Source: Methylobacterium sp. J-088
Lineage (GTDB): Bacteria > Pseudomonadota > Alphaproteobacteria > Rhizobiales > Beijerinckiaceae
Assembly (NCBI RefSeq): GCF_022829295.1
Contig: NZ_JAKSYH010000279.1
Span: forward strand, 1-64,000
DNA: 64,000 nt
Reading direction: 5' to 3'
Shown here: positions 6,828 to 16,400 of the stretch, in pieces
How positions within the stretch are numbered: position 1 is the first letter of the stretch
Layout of the letters: the number at the start of each line of letters is the position of its first letter
Notes under the pieces: model-generated
Database searches by the model: none
What the model was told of the DNA's origin: nothing
Seen by the model: the letters and a program-made list of their open reading frames with translations, nothing else
Position numbers and translations under genes: made by a program

Positions 6828-7832
6828 ATGAATCAAGCCGGCGGCCCAATCATCGATCCCGGATCGCGCTTGCTAGGCCAGTTAGGCCGACTGCTACTGG
6901 CTGGCATTACAGTCATCGCTGCAGGGCTGGCCGCCGCGAAGCTTGCGATCTCACTGGGAGCAACCGAGATCGCCGCGGGCTCCGTGTTCGGCCTCTCCAT
7001 CGTAGGCCTGATCGTCTACTTCATCCCGGCAATCGTCGCGTACACGCGCGCCAACCGCCAGTCTAAGGCCATCTTTATTCTAAACCTGCTACTCGGCTGG
7101 ACCGCGCTCGGCTGGATCGCCGCCCTGGTCTGGGCGTTCACGAACTCCACTGTCGTGGTGCAGAATGTCCCACAGCCTTCAGCGCGTGGAACCTGGAAGC
7201 GTTGCCCCCGGTGTGCGGAGGACGTTCGGGCCGAGGCGGTGATCTGCCGGTACTGCCAGCACGAGTTCGAAGCGCCGCGCGTCCCTACATTTTCGGCAAC
7301 CGCGATTCCAGTCGAGACCGCCGGTTTAGACACCGCTGTATCGTCGCCGCCTGAGGGGGTTTGGCGCCATCGTGCGTTGGTCGGCTTCGCCCTTACCATA
7401 ATGGTAACGATCGTCGGGGTGATCGGCTGGCTCGTGCATCAAGGGTGGCTCGACAGCGAACGAGCTCAGGCTCTGCGCACTGCGCGGGCCCCGACACAGA
7501 GCATCAACCCCCTGCCACCTGCCGCCGAACCAATGGCACTGCCTGGCGATGCGAGCCCCCTACGGCAATGGACTGGCACAATCAGCACGACAATCCACGA
7601 TCGGATGCGTCCGAGCGATGCAGCGGGGACGGCGGGAGGCCGAACCACCATTCGCTTCACGGTGACACGCGACGGTCAGGTCAAAGATGCGACCGTCACT
7701 CAGTCCAGCGGCGTCGAACAGATCGATAAGGCCGCTCTGGCAACAGTTCAAGGAACTTTCCCCCCGGCTCCCGCAGGGGTGACGCAACCGAGTTTGGTCG
7801 TGTCGATGCCGCTCATCTACCGGGTACGTTGA
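6828..7832 (+). CDS. Superinfection-immunity-like membrane domain, zinc ribbon and TonB C-terminal domain
   Basis: The ATG at 6828 is preferred to the TTG at 6816; the product is 334 residues. The N-terminal part has two membrane helices. The second, with the preceding loop (residues 79-104), contains AIFILNLLLGWTALGWIAAL, which matches the superinfection immunity family typified by T4 Imm. Residues 126-143 hold CPRC and CRYC, a treble-clef-like zinc ribbon. A third membrane helix follows at about 188-210. After a Pro/Ala linker, residues about 250-334 (TIRFTVTRDGQVKDATV, then IDKAALATV) form a TonB/TolA C-terminal domain. The order implies a cytoplasmic zinc ribbon and a periplasmic TonB-like end. 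The combination is unusual; no phage gene adjoins it directly. Confidence 0.7.
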   Translation: MNQAGGPIIDPGSRLLGQLGRLLLAGITVIAAGLAAAKLAISLGATEIAAGSVFGLSIVGLIVYFIPAIVAYTRANRQSKAIFILNLLLGWTALGWIAALVWAFTNSTVVVQNVPQPSARGTWKRCPRCAEDVRAEAVICRYCQHEFEAPRVPTFSATAIPVETAGLDTAVSSPPEGVWRHRALVGFALTIMVTIVGVIGWLVHQGWLDSERAQALRTARAPTQSINPLPPAAEPMALPGDASPLRQWTGTISTTIHDRMRPSDAAGTAGGRTTIRFTVTRDGQVKDATVTQSSGVEQIDKAALATVQGTFPPAPAGVTQPSLVVSMPLIYRVR

Positions 7833-7944
7833 GCCGCCTTACGGCATACGGACGTCAAGCTCGCAACGCGGGCTTCACGGTGTTCAGGCATGGAAGTGTC
7901 AACAACCTGACTTCGCGAGGCGGCGCGGTCCACTACGGCCCCGA

Positions 7945-8109
7945 GATACCGAACGGTCGCCACTGGCGTTCGGGATGCACGGGCTAAGGCCGATGAGGGC
8001 GACTAATCCGGCGCCCGCCTGACGATGATGATGATAGGCGTGGGGGAACTGCTGTTCCCCGCCCTAATGGCGAACGCGGAGGAAGCAACGGCACAGATTG
8101 CGGCCTGAG
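7945..8109 (+). pseudogene. Decayed second copy of the 91-residue hypothetical gene
   Basis: In the frame of 7971 the sequence reads RDARAKADEGD, a TAA stop, SGARLT and VGELL, then ends at a TGA at 8107-8109. The intact gene at 3855-4130 reads RDAQAEADEGDLSGARLT and MGELL at the same places, so a Leu codon has become a stop. Upstream, nucleotide similarity (the GAACGGTCG region, 7951-7970) continues in a shifted frame. The rest of the 626-bp gap between the flanking genes has no gene I can support. Confidence 0.6.
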
Positions 8110-8177
8110 CTGTAGCACCCAGCTATCTCGATCGACAGCGCGCCGTCGATGTCACAGCGCAGACATAGAACCTAATG

Positions 8178-8208
8178 ATACCCGCCGGGCCTTCCTCCGC
8201 GCGGGTAT
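8178..8208. terminator. Hairpin, possible terminator
   Basis: ATACCCGC (8178-8185) and GCGGGTAT (8201-8208) form a perfect 8-bp stem with a 15-nt loop. There is no T-run directly after it, so a terminator role is only possible. Confidence 0.3.
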
Positions 8209-8457
8209 TCAATACGGACCTCGGACGCTTCTCCCGCCAGATTAGATAGACTCAACCAAACGGTGGATGCTAAGTCGCCAACTGGGCTCACTGATACCCA
8301 ACTCATTCGTCTTGTAAGAGAGAAGGCTTCAGTAGACCGCGTGGGTGGACCGCACACCTCACCTCTTTCGGGGGGTAAGTGAGGACAGTTATATCGAGCC
8401 TAAAAGTTTTTCGCAGTCGAGACCGTCAATGATGCGGCAGTTCACAAGGCCCGCCTT

Positions 8458-9552
8458 ATGATTGCAATGACCAGCGTTGATAATTTTCAAATAACTATTT
8501 GCTTTGGAAATTCAAGCATTGAATCTGCTTCAGATATTATTGAAAAATTGCGCCAGTCCTGCGGTCAAAGTCACGATATGACCACGACAATGAAATGGTT
8601 TTTATCGCTCTCAGATAGATGGAACACTTTTCCAGTAGCGATTTTGCTGCATCGCGATCGCATACCGTTTGGCGCACTTCTTATTCACGGAACCAAATTT
8701 GGCGGTATGCCGATAGGAATTTTTAGGGGAGGGTATCTTTGCGGCCGGGGCGGTGTCATCGGTGAAGCACGCGCTTACCCAACTATCATTGAGCATGGCA
8801 CAAGGGCTCTTATAAACTGTAGGCGCGCCCATACAGTTATTGTGACATCACTGTTGGAAGATGACAGAAGATTCGAGTTTTCTGAGCACTGTTATCGCCC
8901 CAGCTTTTCTCGAAACTGGCAATTTCACGAAACGAGAAGCCGCCTTCCTTTGACAGGAGGAATGGATGGATTACTTTCTCGCTTCAGCCAGAAAATGCGT
9001 AAAAATTTTCGATACTACAGAAAACGTGCTGAAAATGACTCTGGATGCGTGTTCCAACCGTCGCTCAGCTCGACCCAAGCCATGGCAGCAGTGGAGCGGC
9101 TGCATGCAGCCTCAGATCGATCATCCAACCTAGAAGTAGCCCTACAAAGGCAAAGGGCAATTGAGGAACAGCCAGGCTGGTTTTCGATGGGTTTGACAGA
9201 CAGGAGTGGAGCTTGGGTAAGTTATATTTCGGGCTGGAGACAGGGCAAGAGCTGCTTTGTTGAGTGGCAACTCAACCAGGAAGACCTCCAGAATGCTTCG
9301 ATTTCCATGGCCATGAGACACTTTTTCCTAGAGCGCGAAATTGAAACCGGAATGGAGGAGGTAATTTTTCTGGCAGGGACTACGCCTATCTGGAGCAGGG
9401 TTTGTGAGTCCCAGATGTGCAGTGAATACCTGGCGATGCCTGAAGGCTTCATTGGAAAGATCGTTCGTGGCATCTATAAAATGGTACATCCCAATGGAAA
9501 GGTATCCCAGCTAACCGAAAGATACAGGACCTCTCTAACTTTAGATACTTAG
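8458..9552 (+). CDS. CelD/BcsL-type GNAT-fold acyltransferase
   Basis: A 364-residue cytoplasmic protein. Residues about 165-350 have the FemAB/CelD-like GNAT arrangement: SRFSQKMRKNFRYYRKRAE (a basic helix typical of this family), then a strand-rich section with WVSYISGWRQGKSCFVEW, and a terminal IWSRVCES segment. Relatives acylate sugars or peptides in exopolysaccharide and cell-surface synthesis. The AT-rich codon use matches the methyltransferase gene 23 bp downstream and differs from the chromosome, so the pair was probably imported together. No glycosyltransferases are nearby, which leaves the substrate unknown. Confidence 0.65.
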   Translation: MIAMTSVDNFQITICFGNSSIESASDIIEKLRQSCGQSHDMTTTMKWFLSLSDRWNTFPVAILLHRDRIPFGALLIHGTKFGGMPIGIFRGGYLCGRGGVIGEARAYPTIIEHGTRALINCRRAHTVIVTSLLEDDRRFEFSEHCYRPSFSRNWQFHETRSRLPLTGGMDGLLSRFSQKMRKNFRYYRKRAENDSGCVFQPSLSSTQAMAAVERLHAASDRSSNLEVALQRQRAIEEQPGWFSMGLTDRSGAWVSYISGWRQGKSCFVEWQLNQEDLQNASISMAMRHFFLEREIETGMEEVIFLAGTTPIWSRVCESQMCSEYLAMPEGFIGKIVRGIYKMVHPNGKVSQLTERYRTSLTLDT

Positions 9553-9575
9553 CAAGTCAATAGATCGTGTCAGGC

Positions 9576-10439
9576 ATGAAATGGTTCTGGGTGCAAAATA
9601 TGCTCATAAACTATTTAAGATCCGCCAGAAGAATTGCAACAATACTATTTACTCGCAGTGCCTATGGACGGCAGTATCTGTTGCGACGTGCTCTCAAATC
9701 AAGCCAACGCCACACTCATCCGATAGATGTCACTTATAGCATTCAAACTAGCGGGTTTATCCCAAATTTTCTAAGTGATCCTGGAGTTAATATAGCCAAG
9801 ATTGTGTCCCGCGAGAACAATCATTATGCTGGTTGTCAACCAAGTTGCTTGCGAAAGGCGCTTCGATCGCTCCCCGACACTAACAAATTTGCTTTTTATG
9901 ATCTTGGCTGCGGTATGGGCCGAGCATTAGTGGTCGCATCAGAATTCCCATTTCGTGAGATTGTCGGGGTTGATTTATCTAAAGAACTTTGCGCCATCGC
10001 AACGAAGAATGCTCAAAAGATTGCGCAATCGTTCCCTGACAGAGCCCAGATAAGCGTTGAACAAGGTGACGCGACTGCGATCGCACTAGGCGGCGATAGA
10101 ATTGTGGTTTTCATGTACCATTCGTTCGGTCGGACAACACTGACGCCAATCATTAACAGATTAGAGCAGCTAGTTAAGGCCGGCAGAGATGTTTTTATAA
10201 TATTTGAAAATCCGGTCAATGGCGATTTGGTCGAGCAGTCGATCTATTTTAGTCGTTGGTATGCAGAGCAGGTTCCTGGCGATTCCGACGAAATAGGCCA
10301 TCATTCGGATGTTGACGATGGCGTAGTTGTTTGGCGTTCAGTTAATGCCATGCCAGCCCAGAGGAGTGGTCATCAAGATTTCAAGATCGTAATAACCAAG
10401 CCGACGTGGCGAGCTGAAGTTGTGCGCTCTGATCGGTAA
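9576..10439 (+). CDS. Class I SAM-dependent methyltransferase
   Basis: The ATG at 9576 is chosen over the GTG at 9567; 287 residues. FYDLGCGMGRALVVA (about residues 108-122) is the SAM-binding motif I, and EIVGVDLSKELC is the acidic motif II. VEQGDATAI supplies the adenine-contacting Asp, and VVFMYHSFG replaces the usual motif IV. The first 60 residues are basic and helical without a clear domain. It directly follows the CelD-type acyltransferase and probably belongs to the same transcript. Targets cannot be read from the sequence; a role in modifying a surface glycan or lipid fits the pairing. Confidence 0.7.
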   Translation: MKWFWVQNMLINYLRSARRIATILFTRSAYGRQYLLRRALKSSQRHTHPIDVTYSIQTSGFIPNFLSDPGVNIAKIVSRENNHYAGCQPSCLRKALRSLPDTNKFAFYDLGCGMGRALVVASEFPFREIVGVDLSKELCAIATKNAQKIAQSFPDRAQISVEQGDATAIALGGDRIVVFMYHSFGRTTLTPIINRLEQLVKAGRDVFIIFENPVNGDLVEQSIYFSRWYAEQVPGDSDEIGHHSDVDDGVVVWRSVNAMPAQRSGHQDFKIVITKPTWRAEVVRSDR

Positions 10440-10470
10440 GCGCGGACGGAAAAGCAACAATCACAATTTA

Positions 10471-13400
10471 TTAACGCAGCCCAGCGGCGCGGTCCTCCTG
10501 CCACCGCTTCTCAAGGCCAGGGATCGACAGCCGCCGGTTTTTCTCGGTGGAGCGGTTGTACTCCAGGATCTGGACCTTGATCCTGGCACGGCCCGACGCC
10601 GTACCCGCGTCGAGGAACTTGCGACGCAGCTCGTCCCGGCGCTCGAATGACTTCGCCGTGTCGGCCGCTCGATCGGCGCGTGCCTCCCCCTGATCCGCAA
10701 TCCGCTTCGGGGTGAAACCGAACGCCTTCACTCCCGCTTCGCCAGGACCCATCTTCTCCTTGCTGTAGTCTCGGATGCCCTTGGCTGTGTCGGCGAGCAC
10801 CTTGACCGGCACCATCTTGGCCGCAGCGTGGAGGTAGTCGCCATCGTAGACGGCGTTGATGCCGACGCCGAGATCCGTCAGCGTGCCGCCCGGCGCGCCG
10901 GCCAGCATCTGCATCGAGTAGGCCAACATCTCCGTCTTCTTGTACTTCTGCGGCTCGCCGAACAGCAGAGTCTCGCCGGCACCGAGACGGCCCTTGAGAT
11001 CCACGCCTATGGCCGTGCCCACCGCGCCATCCGTCACCACGTCGGCCCACGTCTTCCCGACTGAAGCTTCCAGGGCGCGCTTGACCTTGCGTTCCAGATC
11101 GTTCGCCCCGCCACCAAGACCGAACGCCGCCGACAGCATGGCGCCGGCTTTGATGAACTCGAATCCGGGTATGCCGAACACCCCGGCGAACAGCGCGTGC
11201 GTGGCCGCGAGGTTGCCGAATTCCCGCATGGCAACCTGCCGCTCGGCCTTCGTGTCCGATTTGAACGCCCGGTACATAGCGCTCATGTATAGGTGGTTGA
11301 TGCCCTGCGCGTATTTCTTGAACTGCGTCAGCGGCTTCAGGTACGCGTTGTTGAAGATGGGCGGCGTGTTGTGTGACGAGTAGTCGAACTGCGTCGCCTT
11401 TACCGTGTCGTTGGCGTAGTCCGTCGCCGTCTGAACGTCCGCACCTTTGGCCCGCGCCAGCCGGTACGCCGCGACCGCCGTACCAATCCTGTTCACGGCC
11501 TCGATCGCGGTGGGCATCTGGCGGAACACGCGATCGGCCTTGGCCAGGGACTGACCCACCAAGCCGTCACCCTGCATCACCGGCCCGGCCAGCTCGAATG
11601 ACACGTCATCGCCGAGCGCGTGGCGCGCCGCCATCTCATCGATCATGCGGTTCAGTTCGTGGCCGCCCTTAGCCTGAGCTAGCCGCCGCTTGATCGAGGC
11701 TACCGGGTCCGATGTGTCGATGCTCGTCTCCATGAAGCGCCGCGCCGCATGGAACGTGTTGAGCGCGCCTTCACCGAACGACCGGTGGAACCCCATGTCC
11801 CGGTAAGCGCTCGTCATCTCCATCGCGGCGCGTGCGGCACCGTGCCGGGCCGCCAGGACTGGCAGCGTCTTCAGCAGTGGGTCGGTGGCGTTGATGACGG
11901 AGTAGGCCGGCGAGGCGAGCTTGCCGAGCATGGTGGCGGACAGGAGATACCGGAGCGCCGGGGGAGGGCCCTTCGTGGTCGTATCGTTGCCATCCACGCG
12001 AGCCTGCAACTCCTGCATCAGGATATGCCGGATCTGGCTCTTGTCCCCGTCGAACTCTTGAACCTGCTGCTCCATCGCGGCCATGCTATCACGCACGGCC
12101 GGCATGTATTTGCCCTTGGCCAGGGCCGAGGACTGCGCGCGAGAATAGCTCAGCATCGTCCTGGCGAAGTCGGTCGAGGCGCCCTGCCACATCTTCGTGG
12201 GCAGGCTGTGCTGCAAAATTCTGTTGCCTGACATGAGGCGGATGGCGGCCTGCCCCATCATCGTGCGGAGCATGTCCTTCTGACCGGGCAACAGGTCGTC
12301 ACGGGCATCGACCGCGCGCAGCAGCGCCGTGAGCTGCGAGTGAGACAGGTCTCCGCGGGTCTCGAAATCTTTGATACGCTCGTAGCCCTTCACCTCGGAA
12401 TGGGCCTTGGTCTCGCGCATCCGCCGCTCGGCAGCCGCAGCCTCCACCTCGCTATCGAAGTTGTACAGCCCCTCCGTCTGCACCGAGACGTGGTACTCGA
12501 CGCGGGAGGATGAGTTGGCATCGGCGGCCTTGATCGGCTCGTCACCGTCGAAGTAGCGCTTCGCCACGCGGGTGACGGTCAGATCCGTCTTCTCAGCAAA
12601 CGTCTTGGCGGCCTTGCGGGCTTCCTTCTCCGTCCCGGTGAACGCGATCACGCCGGGGGACACCTCGCGGCCTCCCACCGTGTCCCGCACCTTGTCGCGC
12701 ACCCGCACGGTCCAGTCGCCGAACCGGCTCAGGGGCACATAGGTGCCGCTCTGCAACTTGAACTCGCGCGCGTCGCTGAGCGCCTTGAACAGCGCGTCGT
12801 TGGCAATCGCCTGACGATCCGTCTCCCGAAGCGTGCCGGCGAGCGTGCGCCTGACGAGGGTGTCTCGTTGCGTCTCGGGCATGGCCGGGGCCAGTTGCTC
12901 GATCATGTTGCGGGCGAAGTCCGTAACCTGCTCAACCTGCGTGTCACGGAAGTACGCCACCGCGTCGAGGAACTGGCGCTGCACGTCATCCGGCAGCTTA
13001 GAAAAGCGGCGCTGCAACTCGGCATGCTTGGCCTTAGACTGCCAGGCACCTGCTTTGTCCGAATCCGGGCCGTAGAGATGCGCGTTGACCGCCTGCATCT
13101 CGGCCTGCGTCGGCTTACCTGGCAACAGGGTCACGTCGGCCATACGGGCATCCTGGCCCAACACGGCGAACTCGCGCGCCACGTCCGGCGAGCGCCGTTG
13201 CAGCTCTACGAACGCCTGCGCGTGGCCCTGGCCTGTCCGCTCCTTCTGGCGCGCAAAAGTGTGCCGCGCTTCGATAGCGCGCACCGCGTCATCGAAGTGA
13301 TCGCCACCGCTACCGTTCGGGAACAGACGACGCAGCACCGAGCCCTGGCGAAGCTGGTCGAGCGTCTTGAACCGGGCGGCATTGCGGCTCAAGAAGCTGC

Positions 13401-16400
13401 CCGCGACGTTCGTGCCGGTCTCCCATGCGTCGCCGAGACCGCTTCGAAGCGCTTCAGAGCTGATGGGGGCCGGCGCGGCGTAGGGCGCTCGCGGCGTCGA
13501 GGGCTGGCCTTGTGCCGTGCGTAGATCCGTCAGCACGGCACCAATCCGCAAAGCCGCGTCGAGCGCGGATGTTTGGACCGGAAGTAGCCCGAGGAATTTC
13601 CGGACAGCCGCGACGAACAGGCCCCATGCATCCTTGGCCGGCAGTTGCTTGTAGCTGTCGCTGACCGGAATGGTGGACAGCAGATCTTGGAATCGGCGAT
13701 TGGAGAATGCCTCGCTTACGAACTCGTGCGGGTTGAGCATTCCATAGAAGTCGTTCGCTTCTGAGCCGAGGTTCTCCCGCACCTCATCCATCAGGTGGCG
13801 GATCAACTGCTTCGCGGCCGGGTTGCGTTCGATCGTCTGCATGAACGCGGCATGCAGACCCTCGTGCACGAGAAGGTGGCTCAGCTCGGCTTGGCTCGTG
13901 CCCTTGTTGGCGTCGCTCAGCCGCAACACGATCGAGTGTGAGGCGGGATCGTAATATCCCGAGACCTCATCCGGAAAACCGCCCCGGCCGATGAGATCCC
14001 GCGTGAGGGCAACCATCCCCTCATCGGAGACGATATGCACGGGGACATCGGACGCGAGCTGCGCCACCTTCTTGGCAATGAAGGGATTGATCTGAGCGGC
14101 CAATCCACCGCGGGCGGTGTGGTCGATCCTATCCAGCGCCTGCCCGAGGGTGCTGCGGGACAAGATGGGCGTGGTGGCGCCCGTACGAGACGATGAGACC
14201 ACGTTGGCGGCACTGGTCTCGGGCTCATCGCTGACCAAGGCCGCCAACTCGCGGTGGCGGACCTCATCCGCTGGCGTGGTCGTCTCTCGGCCCTTGGCAC
14301 GCAGAGCCATAGGGCGCACCGATGACGCGTTCCGCCAAAGGATATGGAAGGGCTCACCGGCCGGGCTGAATGCTGCCGCGCGCTCAGCTGCGTCGAGTGA
14401 TCGAGGGTCGCTGTATTGACTCAGCCGGAAACGATCGTCTCCCGCCGCGATCCTGCTCAGCTCGGCATCTACCGTCCGCCGATCGAGATCCGACAGTTCC
14501 TCGCGCAGCTTGCTCAGGCGGATCGGCTTGGCGTTCTGGCCACCCGCCAGCTTCGTATATGCGTCCTCGACACGCTGGTGGGGTGAACGCGAGATCGGCC
14601 GCTTCGAAGGCACCGCCGGCTTGTCGGCCCTTGGCGCAACAGCCGGGCCTTTGGGCGTGTCCTCAGCCCATTGCCGGAACGCCTCAGGCGACATCTCCAC
14701 GATGGACCCAATGCGCTGCTTACCCTTTCCGTCCGAGAACCCGGCCTTGTAGGTCCGCTCGGCCTCCTGGCGTGATCGGAAACCGAGCATGGCCTTATGC
14801 TCGTCAAACGAACCGTCGAGGTTGTTCTGGTTGACGACGTAGACCGGGCCTTCCTTCGCCACGTTCGGTCCGAGATACACGTCAACGTGGTCGCCATCGA
14901 CGCCCTTGGTCCCGCGCAGATAGCCATAGTCGGCCGGCATCTTCACCGACCACTCGCGGCCGTCCGGCGATATGCCCGAGCGCGTCGCACCCTTTGCGGT
15001 CTCTACAGACACATCAAAGCCATGCGCACGGGTGTGCCCCATGCGATAGTTGCCGGCCTCTGCCTGCGCGGGGCTCGGCTTGGCGGGCCTATTCCTGAAA
15101 CGATCTTCTGCGCGCGGCACATCCGTCTGGAGATCTTGGAACGTCGTCAGGTCGATGGTCTGTCCGGCCGGACGGCTCCCTGACTCGGATGTGCCGGCGC
15201 CACGGCGGCCAACCGGCACGGATACCCGCTCGCCAGTACCGAGAAAGCCGTGACGCCCACCGCGCCGTGCGCCGCTTACGCGTTCACCCGTGAGTGTCTT
15301 GATCTGCGGGTTGTCCGTCAGGAACTGCCGCAGGATCGAAGCCACACCGGCAGAGCCGAGCATGCCCCGTGCATCGTTCGATCCAGGCCGAGCGGCATAC
15401 ATGTCGCGTATCTCGGCCGTGTCACCGTCCACCTTCATGACGATGGTGCCGATGGCCTTCCCGTCTCGCACGATATCGTATGCGCGACGATCGAGGGCAC
15501 CCGGCGGCTTCGGTGCGGCGTCGCCCTGTCGAGTAAGGGTGTACTGGCCGCGAGCGGGCGGCGGCGGTGCAGGCTGTGTCTCAGCCTCATCGGTCGTGGC
15601 GAGCGTCGAAAGGTCGATCGTCTGGCCACCTGTTTGAGGGGAGGGAGCCTCAGTTGGCGCCTGGGCGGCCTCAGGCCGGGCTACAGCGGCCGGCGGCTCC
15701 AGGGCTTGCACAGGTAGTTCCTGCCCATTGGCCACCTGTGGCGATGGCTGAGCAGGTTCCTGAGGGGCGAGGCCCCCGGTCTCGGGCATGGCCTGAGCTG
15801 CCGGGGCCGCCAACTCATGGTTCGGATCGGCCTCGAACTCATCCTGCGGGGTGAACACCGGCCCGGATTGATTCCGCGGAATTACTTCGTCCGGCGCTTT
15901 GGCAGCCGCAGCGATGGCGGGATCAATCGCCCGCTCCACTCGCCCAAGCGCATCGTCGTCGGTACGATCGAGGCCAGGACCAACTCTATCCCGTGGCGTG
16001 GATGATACACCTGCGGCTTCCGACACGACCGGATCGATCGTCGGCACAGCCGGCCCAACAACGTCCTCCGGCACACGATCCGAACCAGCAGCCGATTGCC
16101 CCTGACGCCCGCCGATGTGAGTGACACCGCCGACCGCGCCGCCCATCAGGCCACCGATGGTGCCACCCTGCACAACCTGCTCGGCGAACTTCTTCCAATC
16201 GAACCCGATCTGCGTGCCGGCCTCGATCTGGCCCTCCTGTGTCAGCCCTTCCTGTGAGGCGTTCTGGATCGCTTCGTTGCCGGCTTCCTCGGCCGCACCC
16301 TTGCGCAGCCCCTTGAACACGCCCTCGCCGGCCTCGCCGACCGCGTGCTTGGCCGCCATGGCGGTCGCGCCGAACTGATCGGTTGCGAACCCGACCGCTG

